Source: an uncultured Saprospiraceae bacterium (GTDB lineage: Bacteria; Bacteroidota; Bacteroidia; Chitinophagales; Saprospiraceae). Taken from it: DNA of 55,654 nt. Positions 31,929 to 41,276 of this stretch are shown one piece after another. The stretch covers positions 1 to 55,654 of the forward strand of contig CALFBG010000228.1 of assembly GCA_937951685.1 (NCBI GenBank), read 5' to 3'. A program made the translations under genes and the position numbers. The notes beneath the pieces are model-generated. The model did no database searches. It saw only the letters and a list, made by a program, of their open reading frames with translations, and was not told where the DNA came from. How positions within the stretch are numbered: position 1 is the stretch's first letter; the number at the start of each line of letters is the position of its first letter.

Positions 31929-34874
31929 ATGCTCAAATTAAAAAGCCCATCGAGAAGCAAGCGCATGCAACGGCTGACGAGCTACCTGTGTGCATTATTA
32001 TTCCTAACGAGTATCACTAACTTATCTGCTCAACCTTCCGTCGCACGAGAATGGAACGAATTACTCCTCGGAGCGATTCGGAGCGATTTTGCTCGACCCA
32101 CCGTACACGCTAGAAATTTATTCCATTCTTCTATCGCGATGTATGATGCTTGGGCTGTTTACGACGAAACGGCGGAGACTTTTTTCTTAGGAAAAACGGT
32201 CGATGGCTTTGCTTGTCCCTTTGACGGGATATTACCACCCAAAGATTTAGAAATTGCACGGACAGAAACCATGAGCTACGCAGTTTATCGACTGTTAAAA
32301 CATCGCTTTAAAAATTCCCCTAATGCTTTTCAAACTTTAGCAAGTTTTGATGCAAAGTTCTTAGAACTAGGATACATCGAAGCTTACACTTCTACGGATT
32401 ATAGTAGTGGAAACCCTGCGGCTTTAGGGAATTACATTGGAGAATATTTAATCAACTTTGGGATGCAGGATGGTGCCAACGAAGGGATGAGTTATAATAA
32501 TACAACTTACGCTGCGGTGAATCCTCCGTTGATTACTAACTTCGCGGGAAACCCGAATTTACAAGACCCTAATCGTTGGCAGCCGTTGACGTTGAGTTTA
32601 TTTATTGATCAAGCTGGAAATCCAATTCCTTTCAATACCCCTCCTTTTTTAAGTCCAGAGTGGGGGCAAGTTACTCCTTTCGCCTTATCGGCAGATGATT
32701 TGACGATTAATCAACGTGACGGGTTTGATTATTGGGTGTATCATGATCCAGGAGAACCGCCTTATTTGAATATGGCTGATCCTACGGATGCGCTTTCGGA
32801 AGAATACAAGTGGAACTTTGCCTTAGTCGCGCTATGGTCTGCTCACATGGATCCTGATGATGGCGTGATGTGGGACATTTCCCCCGGGGCCTTGGGTAAT
32901 ATTCAAGATTATCCGACAACGATGGAAGGGTTACACGATTTCTTTGACGAATTAGAAGGTGGGGATCCGAGTATTGGCCATCCTATAAATCCGGCTACGG
33001 GACTTCCTTACGAAGCTCAAATGGTTCCTCGTGGAGATTATACGCGGGTACTTGCAGAATTTTGGGCAGATGGTCCAGAATCTGAAACACCACCGGGACA
33101 TTGGTTTACAATTCTTAATTATGTGAATGATCATCCTGAAACGGAGAAGCGTTTTCGGGGACAAGGACCAGTGATCGATGATTTGGAATGGGATGTGAAA
33201 GCTTATTTTGCGCTGGGTGGTGCGGTGCATGATGCCGCAATTGCCGCTTGGGGCGCGAAAGGCTGGTACGATTACCTACGACCTATCTCTGCTATTCGTT
33301 CGATGGCCGACCGAGGACAATCTTCGGATAGCAATCTACCAAATTACGATCCTGCGGGGATACCTTTGTACCCTGGCAAAATAGAATTAGTAACGGCGGG
33401 TGATCCTTTAGCGGGAAGCAACGGCGAACATATAGATAAGATTAAAATTTTCGCTTGGCGCGGACCAGATTATATTACGAACACAGCTACGGATAAGGCT
33501 GGAGTCGGTTGGATTCTTGGAGAAAATTGGTGGCCGTATCAGCGACCTACTTTTGTGACGCCTCCGTTTGCAGGCTACGTATCGGGACATTCTACTTTTT
33601 CCCGTGCAGCGGCAGAAGTGATGGAGCGCTTGACGGGCGATGCTTTTTTCCCCGGAGGAATGGGAGAATTTGACGTACAACAAAATGAATTTTTAGTTTT
33701 TGAAGAAGGACCAAGTGTGAGTTTTACTTTACAATGGGCAACGTACAGAGATGCTTCTGATCAGACGAGCCTTTCTAGAATTTGGGGTGGCATTCATCCT
33801 CCAGTAGATGATCTTCCGGGAAGATTAATGGGGAAAAGTATTGGTATTGATGCTTTTGAGTTGGCGGAGTCTTACTTTTATCGAGATGAAGACATGGACG
33901 GTGTTTATAGCTACCTTGATTGTGATGACAACGACGCGACGAGCTATCCGGGTGCACCAGAGCTTTGTGACGGTAGAGACAACGATTGTAATGGTTCAAT
34001 TGATGATGGCTTACCGCTGAATACTTATTATTTGGATAATGACAATGATGGCTTTGGGAATGTTGCGGTGACGGTTGATACTTGTTTAGCTACTGCGCCC
34101 ACGGGTTACGTAGTGAATGCTTCTGATTGCGATGATGATAATAACTTAGTTAATGAAGATGCCTTTGAAATTTGTGATGGCATTGATAACGATTGTAACG
34201 GTTTGATTGACGATGGCTTAATGTTGAACAGTTACTACTGGGACGATGATAATGATGGCTACGGAAATCCTGCCATCATTTTGGATACTTGTTTGAGCAC
34301 GGCACCGATGGGGTACGTTACGAATGCTTTAGATTGTGATGATACCAATGCCATGATTAATCAGGATGCAATGGAAATTTGCGACGGGATTGATAATGAT
34401 TGTAACGGTTTGGTGGATGATGGCTTGACGCTCTATCGGTATTACTTTGATGGAGATAATGATGGTTATGGAAACGATGCGGTTTTTATGGATACTTGCC
34501 AGAGTACTCCGCCACTGGGATTTGTGGTTGATTTTAGTGATTGTGATGATAATAATGCGGTGATTCACCCCAATGCCCGTGAAATTGCAGACAACAAGAT
34601 CGACGAAGATTGCACGGGAGTAGATTTATTTTTATTGACAAAACTATTTCCAAATCCAGTTCGCGAAAACTTGATTGTACACTACAATCATACCGGAGCC
34701 TTGACGGTACAGATTATCGATCTACGCGGTCGGATCAATTTATCTGGGCAATTTACTTTTTATGAAAATAATGCGAGCATTGACTGTAGCAGTTTGCCCA
34801 GCGGCGTTTATATCGTTCGCTTGTTAGAAAATAATGGGGAACAAATCTTTGCAGAGAAGATTATAAAATATTAA
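31929..34874 (+). CDS. Secreted vanadium-haloperoxidase-like protein with MopE-type repeats and T9SS tail
   Basis: A 981-residue secreted protein. Signal peptide at about 15-36 (LCALLFLTSITNLSAQ). Residues to about 645 form an all-helical vanadium chloroperoxidase/PAP2-type domain with the vanadate pocket pattern: YQRPTF, SGHSTFSRAAAE (near 552) and SRIWGGIHPPVDD (Arg about 617, His about 622). The region from about 650 to 895 holds Asp/Asn-rich units with CDGIDNDCNGLIDDG, the MopE/putative metal-binding motif, in a 69-residue period, likely binding Ca2+. It ends with a T9SS sorting domain (LFPNPVRENLIVHY, LPSGVYIVRLLENNGEQIFA). Expected at the cell surface or released. The reaction, halide oxidation or acid phosphatase, is not settled by sequence. 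Confidence 0.85.
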   Translation: MLKLKSPSRSKRMQRLTSYLCALLFLTSITNLSAQPSVAREWNELLLGAIRSDFARPTVHARNLFHSSIAMYDAWAVYDETAETFFLGKTVDGFACPFDGILPPKDLEIARTETMSYAVYRLLKHRFKNSPNAFQTLASFDAKFLELGYIEAYTSTDYSSGNPAALGNYIGEYLINFGMQDGANEGMSYNNTTYAAVNPPLITNFAGNPNLQDPNRWQPLTLSLFIDQAGNPIPFNTPPFLSPEWGQVTPFALSADDLTINQRDGFDYWVYHDPGEPPYLNMADPTDALSEEYKWNFALVALWSAHMDPDDGVMWDISPGALGNIQDYPTTMEGLHDFFDELEGGDPSIGHPINPATGLPYEAQMVPRGDYTRVLAEFWADGPESETPPGHWFTILNYVNDHPETEKRFRGQGPVIDDLEWDVKAYFALGGAVHDAAIAAWGAKGWYDYLRPISAIRSMADRGQSSDSNLPNYDPAGIPLYPGKIELVTAGDPLAGSNGEHIDKIKIFAWRGPDYITNTATDKAGVGWILGENWWPYQRPTFVTPPFAGYVSGHSTFSRAAAEVMERLTGDAFFPGGMGEFDVQQNEFLVFEEGPSVSFTLQWATYRDASDQTSLSRIWGGIHPPVDDLPGRLMGKSIGIDAFELAESYFYRDEDMDGVYSYLDCDDNDATSYPGAPELCDGRDNDCNGSIDDGLPLNTYYLDNDNDGFGNVAVTVDTCLATAPTGYVVNASDCDDDNNLVNEDAFEICDGIDNDCNGLIDDGLMLNSYYWDDDNDGYGNPAIILDTCLSTAPMGYVTNALDCDDTNAMINQDAMEICDGIDNDCNGLVDDGLTLYRYYFDGDNDGYGNDAVFMDTCQSTPPLGFVVDFSDCDDNNAVIHPNAREIADNKIDEDCTGVDLFLLTKLFPNPVRENLIVHYNHTGALTVQIIDLRGRINLSGQFTFYENNASIDCSSLPSGVYIVRLLENNGEQIFAEKIIKY
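34003..34620 (+). repeat. MopE-type repeat units, 207-base period
   Basis: Three units inside the haloperoxidase-like gene start with DDGL at about 34003, 34210 and 34417, each carrying YYxDxDNDGxGN, then DTC, DCDD and CDGxDNDCNG. A partial unit precedes them. The period is 69 codons. Confidence 0.7.
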
Positions 34875-35232
34875 GAAGGTTCACCTTAAGAAAGAACCGG
34901 AAAAAAAAAGCTAAACAACAAATAGGATTGGGCTAATGCTAAGGAGAAGCGTTAGCCCTTTTTGTATGATTTTAGCTGGAATCTCTATCTTATGTGGGAG
35001 CACATTGCGCGTATAGCATAACTTGTGCAATAAAGGCTGGAAAAGGGAAAGCAATATTTCAAAAGGTCTTGTACCCAAACAAAAATAGGTTATACCCGAT
35101 ACAATTGGATATAACTTATACTTGTAGGTACAAATAGGAGCGTAGAAAAACGAGGAAAGAAATGCTACGGAATGAGAGCGGAAATAGAGTTTTCGGAAGA
35201 TATCTTACGGGATAACATCCGGAAGAAGCGTA
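34875..35232. other. Gene-free stretch between convergent genes
   Basis: Apart from the terminator at 34930-34963 and the rpsU-end hairpin, I see nothing in these 358 bases: stops in all frames, no RNA gene. Confidence 0.4.
34930..34963 (+). terminator. Rho-independent terminator after the haloperoxidase gene
   Basis: GGGCTAATGCT (34930-34940) pairs over 11 positions with AGCGTTAGCCC (34948-34958), one G-T pair, 7-base loop, followed by five T. A textbook structure 55 bases after the stop. Confidence 0.85.
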
Positions 35233-35245
35233 TTAATCTACGCTT
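35226..35245 (-). terminator. Hairpin over the rpsU stop codon
   Basis: On the minus strand AAGCGTA pairs with TACGCTT around GATTAA, so the rpsU stop TAA lies in the loop, and CTTCTTCC follows. It is a short probable terminator or 3'-end stabilising structure of the rpsU mRNA. Confidence 0.45.
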
Positions 35246-35424
35246 CCAAATTTCTGCTTTCTATAAACTGCCTTTAAAATAGTAGCTCTACGTTTTACAG
35301 AAGGCTTAGTATATTCTTTTCTGCTTCTCAATTCATTGATCACACCCGTTTTACGGTGTTTGTTCTTGTAACGTTTGAGTGCACGATCAATTGACTCGCC
35401 TTCTTTAACTTCGATAATTAGCAT
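35233..35424 (-). CDS. rpsU: 30S ribosomal protein bS21
   Basis: A 63-residue basic protein with the bS21 pattern: MLIIEVKEGESIDRALKRYK, then INELRSRKEYTKPSVKRRA. It binds the 30S platform near the 3' end of 16S rRNA; in Bacteroidota it helps to sequester the anti-Shine-Dalgarno. In Flavobacterium the rpsU mRNA itself carries a strong Shine-Dalgarno for autoregulation. Here the bases before the ATG (ATACAAGCTT) show none. It is a single gene with a 413-base gap upstream. Confidence 0.95.
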   Translation of the reverse strand: MLIIEVKEGESIDRALKRYKNKHRKTGVINELRSRKEYTKPSVKRRATILKAVYRKQKFGSVD

Positions 35425-35837
35425 AAGCTTGTATGATTATAAAATATTAAAATTAACTTTTATGTACTGTTGTTTAAAGTAGTGCTACTTGCTGTAGAGG
35501 AATTGATTTTTCAAAAAAAATAAAAACAAGTCTACTCAAAGCCTTAAAAACAAAAATATCCGTGTAAATAAATTTAATGTTGAGCAAACAAGATCTTTAG
35601 ATATAAACAGTTACAAAAGTGTATTAGTTCGTATCTGTGATCCTATAAGTACACTAAAATTTGTGATTTTTATTTTCAAGTGCTTCTCGCAAAGCGAACC
35701 TTACTTCAAAATTGATCGCAAAGATAGGGTTTTTATTTAAAAAATGTAAATCAAAATTAAATTTGATGCACACAAAATTAAGTTTTTCCGACTTTATGGG
35801 GCTTTAGTTGCTATTAGAGCTACGCTGGCGCTTACTT
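35425..35837. other. Long leader or promoter region of rpsU
   Basis: No gene is visible in these 413 AT-rich bases. On the minus strand TATCTTTG (35726-35719) is a perfect TAnnTTTG box, which would give rpsU a leader of about 290 bases. AAGTAG-TG-CTACTT near 35480 could form a small hairpin. Promoter assignment is tentative. Confidence 0.3.
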
Positions 35838-38800
35838 TTAGCTTAAAGTAACCAATTCTTTGAGTGAGGTATCGTCTAAATCACCAATCCAACTTTCTCC
35901 CGTAGTGACCGTCAAATTGGCTAATTCTTTTTTACTGAGGAGTAATTCGTTGATTTTTTCTTCGAAAGTGGCCTGGGTAATGAAGCGATGCACCATCACA
36001 TTATTTTGCTGACCGATTCGATAGGCTCGATCCGTAGCTTGGGCTTCTACCGCTGGATTCCACCACAAATCGTAGTGAATAACGTTGCTTGCCGCCGTGA
36101 GGTTCAGTCCGGTTCCGCCTGCCTTCAACGATAAGATCATAACCCGAGTTGTACGATTATGTTGAAAAGCGTCGACCATCTCATCTCGTTTTTTGCGTGA
36201 AACGCCTCCGTGTAGAAAAGGCGCCTCTAGTTGAAATGCCTCCTGTAACAACTCGGCGATGAGTTTACCCATGACTTGATATTGGGTAAAAATGAGTGTT
36301 TTTTCTCCCTGTGCTAAGGTCTGTTTCATGATTTCGAGTAGCATCACGGACTTACCCGATAAATTGGGGTCAGTATTTCCCTTTTTCAAAAATTGCTTGG
36401 GATGATTGCAAATTTGCTTGAGTGCTGTCAATAGTTTTAGAACCAACCCGCGTCGAGCAATGCCCTCCGCTTGCGCAATGGATTGGAGGGTGGAATCGAC
36501 CACATTTTGATAAAGCGCAGATTGAGTTGGCGTAAGCTGACAAAATTGATCTTTCTCAATTTTATCGGGAAGATCTTTGATAATACTGCGATCCGATTTG
36601 AGTCGACGTAAAATAAAAGGTTGGGTTATTTTTCTAAACCGATCCAACTGTTGTTGGTCGCGATCTACTTCGATGGGTCTGGCAAAATCTGTTTTAAATT
36701 TTGCTAAACTCCCGAGATAACCTTTGTTCGCAAAATCAAAAATACTCCAATATTCACTCAACCGATTTTCCACGGGCGTGCCACTCATGGCAATTTTGAT
36801 ATTTGCTTTGAGTTGCTTAATGGCTTTGGCTTGCGTCGCGGTAGGATTTTTAATATTCTGCGCTTCGTCGATCGCAATGAGTTGCCAATGTTGTTTTTTT
36901 AAGATCGCCAAATCACTTCTGACGATGCCATAAGTGGTAAGTAATACCGTTGCTCTTGCCATCGGTGCTAAATCGCGCTTGCTGCCATGATAAATATGGG
37001 GAATGATATCGGGTGCAAACTTTTTTATTTCCTTTTCCCAATTGGTCAAAAGCGTGGTCGGAACTACAATCAAAGCTTTCTTTTTTGCTAAAAGTCCTTC
37101 TTCCTGAAATTTTAGTAAAGTAGCAATGACTTGCAAGGTTTTTCCTAAACCCATATCGTCCGCAATCAAACTACCGAAACCAAGGTTTGCATTCTTGTAT
37201 AACCATTGATAACCACTGAGTTGATAAGGACGTAGCACTGCGCGTAATCCAGTGGGAAGGGCAACTTCCTCAGGCTGTCGCAAGCGATCCAGTAGTTTTT
37301 TTAGCTTCTGATCCAATTGCACCTTGGCGCCTTCGTAGTCTTCGGTAAGCGCAATTTGTAAAAGTTGGTTCGCGGCTAACGCTGGCGGATCATTGAGCTG
37401 CTTGAGTAGCAGTTGAATTTCATTTTCATTAAAGAAAACGTACTGATCGTTGAGCTTGACGATTCCAGAAAACTTTTGTACAAGTTCCAAGAAATCTTTC
37501 TGATTCAATAATTGATCTCCAACGGCTACTTGCCATTGAAAACCTAAAATTTCATCCATCTTGAGCAGCGATGCTTTTTGTACTACACCTCGCTCGCCCT
37601 CCGTAGCAATAGCAACGGATAATTTAGGACGCAAAAGTTTTTGTAAGGCTTTTGGTAATAAAACTTTAATGCCAAATAACCGAATGGTTGGCAAAATTTT
37701 AAAAAGGATTTGTACAAAACTATCCGGATCAAAATGTAGTGGTTTTTCTCCTTTGGCAGCTACTAAGTCGCTGATTTGTGGAAAGTATTCCGCCAACATG
37801 GCTAAGTCTCGTAAGATGGCTAAACGAATTGTTTGGTATTTTTTGTGGGATAATAAATTGGCAAGCGAAACCAAATCTGCTAATGGTTTCGTTTTGTCTT
37901 GCACCGCAAGCTTTACTTCAAATCCTTCTTCCTCTTCGTCGACTTGCACGACTGGTACAAACTGTTTTTTGGCAATGGCGTATTTGTGTAACCAGAGTTG
38001 AATTGCCGCAGCATACTCTCGTTCTTCTTGATCTGGAAACTGTACAACTGCGCCGTTAAAGAATAGATGACCGACTTTATGTTCTCGAAATCGACTATTG
38101 GTATTATGATGCGTTTGGATCAAGTGATTGAGAAATAAAGAAAGCGCTGCGATGATTTTATCTTCCTCAATGGGCTCAACAACTCCTTTTCCTTTTTTAT
38201 AAAAAAATAAATCAGAGGAGATGATAGAAGTAATGCCCGCTTGAATGGATCGAACAATTGGATTGAGGTTTGCTGGAATCCAACGAATTTTATACCGATC
38301 CTTTTGGACTTCCAGGAATTGAGGCAAATACGCCGCGTGCTGTGCTAATTGTTCCGCAAAGCGATAGATCAAACTAATACTTTTGAGCGGATGAGAAAAT
38401 TGCTTAAAACTGGCTAGTGGAATTTGTTTTAACCAAGTGAAAAAAGTAGGTAATTCGTCAAATGTGAAAATTGAATTTCCGGTAGCGTCTCGAAATTGCG
38501 CTGTCAAAAAATCTAAGTTTGCATCTAGCAAAACTTCTACGGCTTCGATGGGATCCAGACTAGCGTGATCGTGAAAAATTTCGGTGGCTTTATTTTTAGC
38601 ACGCGTTGCTTTGGTAACGGAAGTATAGCCTCTGTTTAAAATTGCTTTGAAATCTCCGACGGGATAGAAAACGGGTTTATCGGTCAAGATAGCCATCAAG
38701 TCTTCTTGGCAATTTGGAATTTGTGAAAAATCTAGTTGATCATAAACATCATCGTCCCACTCAATGCTCGATTTTTCTTTAGAAAAATCTTGCTGCAAAG

Positions 38801-39356
38801 CGGTTAGTGTAAGTGTTGGAATTTCTTTTTGTGCCTCCGTCGCGTAACCAATATCTTCTAAGCCTTGGAACAAATTGAAATCGTGCAATTGGAAAACTAA
38901 GAAAGGATTTTGATCAATTTCGTTGGCGATTAAGTATAAAACCGCAGCCATGTGTTTGCAAGGAACAGCCCAGTCTGGACAAGAGCATCTACCTTCTAAA
39001 TCTTCCCAAGTATTTGGAAAAATGTCAATACCGATGCGCTGACAAACATCGTGTAGAGCAATAGGCAAACTTCGATTCAGTAATTGAGAAAGGTATAAAG
39101 GATTGGAGGTTACAATTTCGATGATCGCCGCTTTTTCATTACTGGTAAAAGTAGGAATGATAAAATCGACTTGGTAAGGGCTGCGGCGAGAACCTTGAAC
39201 GTTAGCCGTAATCTTCGACCCCTTGATGTCAATTGCTTTGACCAAACCTTTGTTGGCATAGGTTCTCCCACGCGGCAAGCGATTCGAATAATCAATATCG
39301 GCTAAGGCGTTTAGCCATTGTTTTCCCCACCATGTATTACCATAGGATTTTCTCAT
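35838..39356 (-). CDS. SNF2-family helicase with SWIM zinc finger
   Basis: An 1172-residue cytoplasmic Swi2/Snf2 ATPase. A SWIM zinc finger lies near residues 122-140 (CSCPDWAVPCKHMAAVLY). The central ~500 residues are the little-characterised bacterial SNF2 N-terminal region. The two RecA-like lobes start near 720: Walker A DDMGLGKTLQVIA (~735), DEAQ box LIAIDEAQNIKNP (~828), MSGTPVENRLSEYWSIF, then TLIFTQYQVMGK, LSLKAGGTGLNLTAASNVI and motif VI AQATDRAYRIGQ. Such proteins are DNA translocases that remodel protein-DNA or nucleic-acid complexes; the bacterial role is poorly known. Typical length; no nuclease or methylase neighbours point to a defence system. Confidence 0.92.
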   Translation of the reverse strand: MRKSYGNTWWGKQWLNALADIDYSNRLPRGRTYANKGLVKAIDIKGSKITANVQGSRRSPYQVDFIIPTFTSNEKAAIIEIVTSNPLYLSQLLNRSLPIALHDVCQRIGIDIFPNTWEDLEGRCSCPDWAVPCKHMAAVLYLIANEIDQNPFLVFQLHDFNLFQGLEDIGYATEAQKEIPTLTLTALQQDFSKEKSSIEWDDDVYDQLDFSQIPNCQEDLMAILTDKPVFYPVGDFKAILNRGYTSVTKATRAKNKATEIFHDHASLDPIEAVEVLLDANLDFLTAQFRDATGNSIFTFDELPTFFTWLKQIPLASFKQFSHPLKSISLIYRFAEQLAQHAAYLPQFLEVQKDRYKIRWIPANLNPIVRSIQAGITSIISSDLFFYKKGKGVVEPIEEDKIIAALSLFLNHLIQTHHNTNSRFREHKVGHLFFNGAVVQFPDQEEREYAAAIQLWLHKYAIAKKQFVPVVQVDEEEEGFEVKLAVQDKTKPLADLVSLANLLSHKKYQTIRLAILRDLAMLAEYFPQISDLVAAKGEKPLHFDPDSFVQILFKILPTIRLFGIKVLLPKALQKLLRPKLSVAIATEGERGVVQKASLLKMDEILGFQWQVAVGDQLLNQKDFLELVQKFSGIVKLNDQYVFFNENEIQLLLKQLNDPPALAANQLLQIALTEDYEGAKVQLDQKLKKLLDRLRQPEEVALPTGLRAVLRPYQLSGYQWLYKNANLGFGSLIADDMGLGKTLQVIATLLKFQEEGLLAKKKALIVVPTTLLTNWEKEIKKFAPDIIPHIYHGSKRDLAPMARATVLLTTYGIVRSDLAILKKQHWQLIAIDEAQNIKNPTATQAKAIKQLKANIKIAMSGTPVENRLSEYWSIFDFANKGYLGSLAKFKTDFARPIEVDRDQQQLDRFRKITQPFILRRLKSDRSIIKDLPDKIEKDQFCQLTPTQSALYQNVVDSTLQSIAQAEGIARRGLVLKLLTALKQICNHPKQFLKKGNTDPNLSGKSVMLLEIMKQTLAQGEKTLIFTQYQVMGKLIAELLQEAFQLEAPFLHGGVSRKKRDEMVDAFQHNRTTRVMILSLKAGGTGLNLTAASNVIHYDLWWNPAVEAQATDRAYRIGQQNNVMVHRFITQATFEEKINELLLSKKELANLTVTTGESWIGDLDDTSLKELVTLS

Positions 39357-39701
39357 GTTTGTACAAAAGCTTATCTTGACACGTTTTCTTTGAACTACCT
39401 AGGGTATTCTGTTGTTCAGAATACTTAATACTTTGTAATATAAATTATCGAACATTTTGAACCTGCCTTTTTGTCCTACGCTGCGTCGGTTCCTAGTATT
39501 AATCCTTTTCAAAGATTAGACTCCGAGGCTTCCTTGATTAGGACGAAAATCCAACGGTCAAAATATTGAGTAATTTAGATTACAGTGTACTTAATTAGGC
39601 ATTGAACTAATTTATTTGACAAGTTAAGTACTATTCTTTATTATCTCATGAAGTTATTGTAAAATAATGCTATCCAATCCTTACAAATTAAGTCACTATT
39701 T
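39357..39701. other. Divergent intergenic region
   Basis: These 345 bases lie between the helicase and selO and should hold both promoters. A perfect 8-bp inverted repeat, GTATTCTG/CAGAATAC with a 5-base loop, is at 39404-39424, 48 bases upstream of the helicase start. Nothing else stands out. Confidence 0.35.
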
Positions 39702-41276
39702 ATGAAACTCAATATCCAAGACACATTTAACCAAGAATTACCTGCTGATCCAAATCGGAACAATACTAGAAGACAAGTTGAGGGCGCTTGTTACTCTTTT
39801 GTTACCCCTAAGAAAACTGCAAAACCTCAATTGGTACACGTGGCAGAAGAAGTAGCCAGTATGATAGGCTTAAGCGAAGAGGATACACAGTCCGCAGCAT
39901 TTTTGGAGGTGTTTTCGGGGAATAAGGTATTAGAAGGTACTGATCCGTACGCGATGTGCTACGGCGGTCATCAATTTGGACATTGGGCGGGACAACTGGG
40001 AGATGGACGCGCGATTAACTTAATGGAAGTAGTGCATCAGGACTTGCGGTGGACCTTGCAATTAAAAGGAGCAGGAGAAACACCTTATTCTCGGAGTGCG
40101 GATGGTTTAGCGGTATTGCGTTCTTCGATTCGAGAGCATCTTTGTAGTGAAGCAATGCATCATTTAGGTGTACCGACTACGCGGTCGCTGTCTTTAATAT
40201 TGTCGGGTGATCAAGTTTTGCGAGATATGATGTACGACGGCAATTCGGCTTATGAGCCGGGGGCAATTGTTTGTCGAGTGGCACCAAGTTTTATCCGCTT
40301 CGGTAACTTTCAAATTTTTGCTGCGCGGCAAGATTCCGCTACGATGCAGCGATTGGCAGATTATACCATCAAACATTTTTATCCTAAGATTCAACTCGGT
40401 AATCGTGAGGCCTACGTTCAATTTTTTGAAGCGGTGGCGCAACGAACCCTAAAGATGATTGTTCATTGGCAACGCGTAGGGTTTGTGCATGGAGTGATGA
40501 ATACCGATAACCTTTCGATCTTAGGTTTGACGATTGATTACGGTCCATACGGATGGCTAGAAGGCTACGATCCGGATTGGACACCAAACACAACTGATCG
40601 ACAATTTAGAAGATACCGCTTTGGGCAGCAAGCAGAAATCGCCTTATGGAATTTGTATCAATTGGCGAACGCGCTTTATCCATTGATTGAGGATACGAAG
40701 CCCTTAGAATCAGCATTAGAAGCCTTTAAAGAAAATTACCAACAAGCATATTTGCAGATGATGCGAGAAAAGTTAGGATTGCAGGAAGCATTAGCAGATG
40801 ATAATGGTTTGATTGCTAAATTAGAGACAAACTTGCAGCTAACTGAAACGGATATGACTATTTTCTTTCGGAACCTATCAAAAGTTGGTAAAACAAGTGA
40901 AATAGCCGAAGGAGATGCATTTCTAGCACCAGTTAGGGAAGCGTTTTATCATCCAGAAGAGTTGGAAGATGGTGTTTTAGACAAGTGGAGAGAATGGTTT
41001 GGTTTTTATGTTGCTCGCTTGAGTGTAGAAACGATTTCGGACGAAGAACGGAAGGAGGCTATGAATAAAACTAACCCCAAATACGTGCTTAGAAACTACA
41101 TGGCGCAATTAGCCATTGACGCTGCGACGGCAGGAGATTACCGTTTAGTAAACGATTTATACGAGTTACTGAAAAAACCTTATGCGGAGCAAGTAGACCA
41201 AGAAAAGTGGTTTGCTAAACGACCGGAATGGGCAAGAGATAAAGTGGGTTGTTCGATGCTTTCGTGTAGTTCTTAG
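39702..41276 (+). CDS. selO: Protein adenylyltransferase SelO
   Basis: A 524-residue SelO (YdiU/UPF0061) pseudokinase, which transfers AMP from ATP to Ser, Thr or Tyr of target proteins, in bacteria linked to oxidative stress. Signatures are YGGHQFGHWAGQLGDGRAI, LKGAGETPYSRSADGLAVLR, SSIREHLCSEAMHHLGVPTT and the metal/catalytic segment HGVMNTDNLSILGLTIDYGP, then GWLEGYDPDWTPN. The C-terminus GCSMLSCSS keeps the cysteine pair typical of the family; the selenocysteine of eukaryotic SelO is here an ordinary Cys. Normal length, single gene. Confidence 0.95.
   Translation: MKLNIQDTFNQELPADPNRNNTRRQVEGACYSFVTPKKTAKPQLVHVAEEVASMIGLSEEDTQSAAFLEVFSGNKVLEGTDPYAMCYGGHQFGHWAGQLGDGRAINLMEVVHQDLRWTLQLKGAGETPYSRSADGLAVLRSSIREHLCSEAMHHLGVPTTRSLSLILSGDQVLRDMMYDGNSAYEPGAIVCRVAPSFIRFGNFQIFAARQDSATMQRLADYTIKHFYPKIQLGNREAYVQFFEAVAQRTLKMIVHWQRVGFVHGVMNTDNLSILGLTIDYGPYGWLEGYDPDWTPNTTDRQFRRYRFGQQAEIALWNLYQLANALYPLIEDTKPLESALEAFKENYQQAYLQMMREKLGLQEALADDNGLIAKLETNLQLTETDMTIFFRNLSKVGKTSEIAEGDAFLAPVREAFYHPEELEDGVLDKWREWFGFYVARLSVETISDEERKEAMNKTNPKYVLRNYMAQLAIDAATAGDYRLVNDLYELLKKPYAEQVDQEKWFAKRPEWARDKVGCSMLSCSS

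Noticed and set aside
33880-34620. Regular repeats that might suggest a CRISPR or satellite array
   Set aside because: The 207-base period is in frame and encodes MopE-type protein repeats; units are not separated by unique spacers.
37561-38059. Two overlapping plus-strand open frames
   Set aside because: Both lie antisense within the SNF2 helicase gene and lack family resemblance.
35838-39356. SNF2 helicase as part of a phage-defence island
   Set aside because: No nuclease, methylase, phospholipase D or other defence gene stands next to it; the neighbours are bS21 and SelO.
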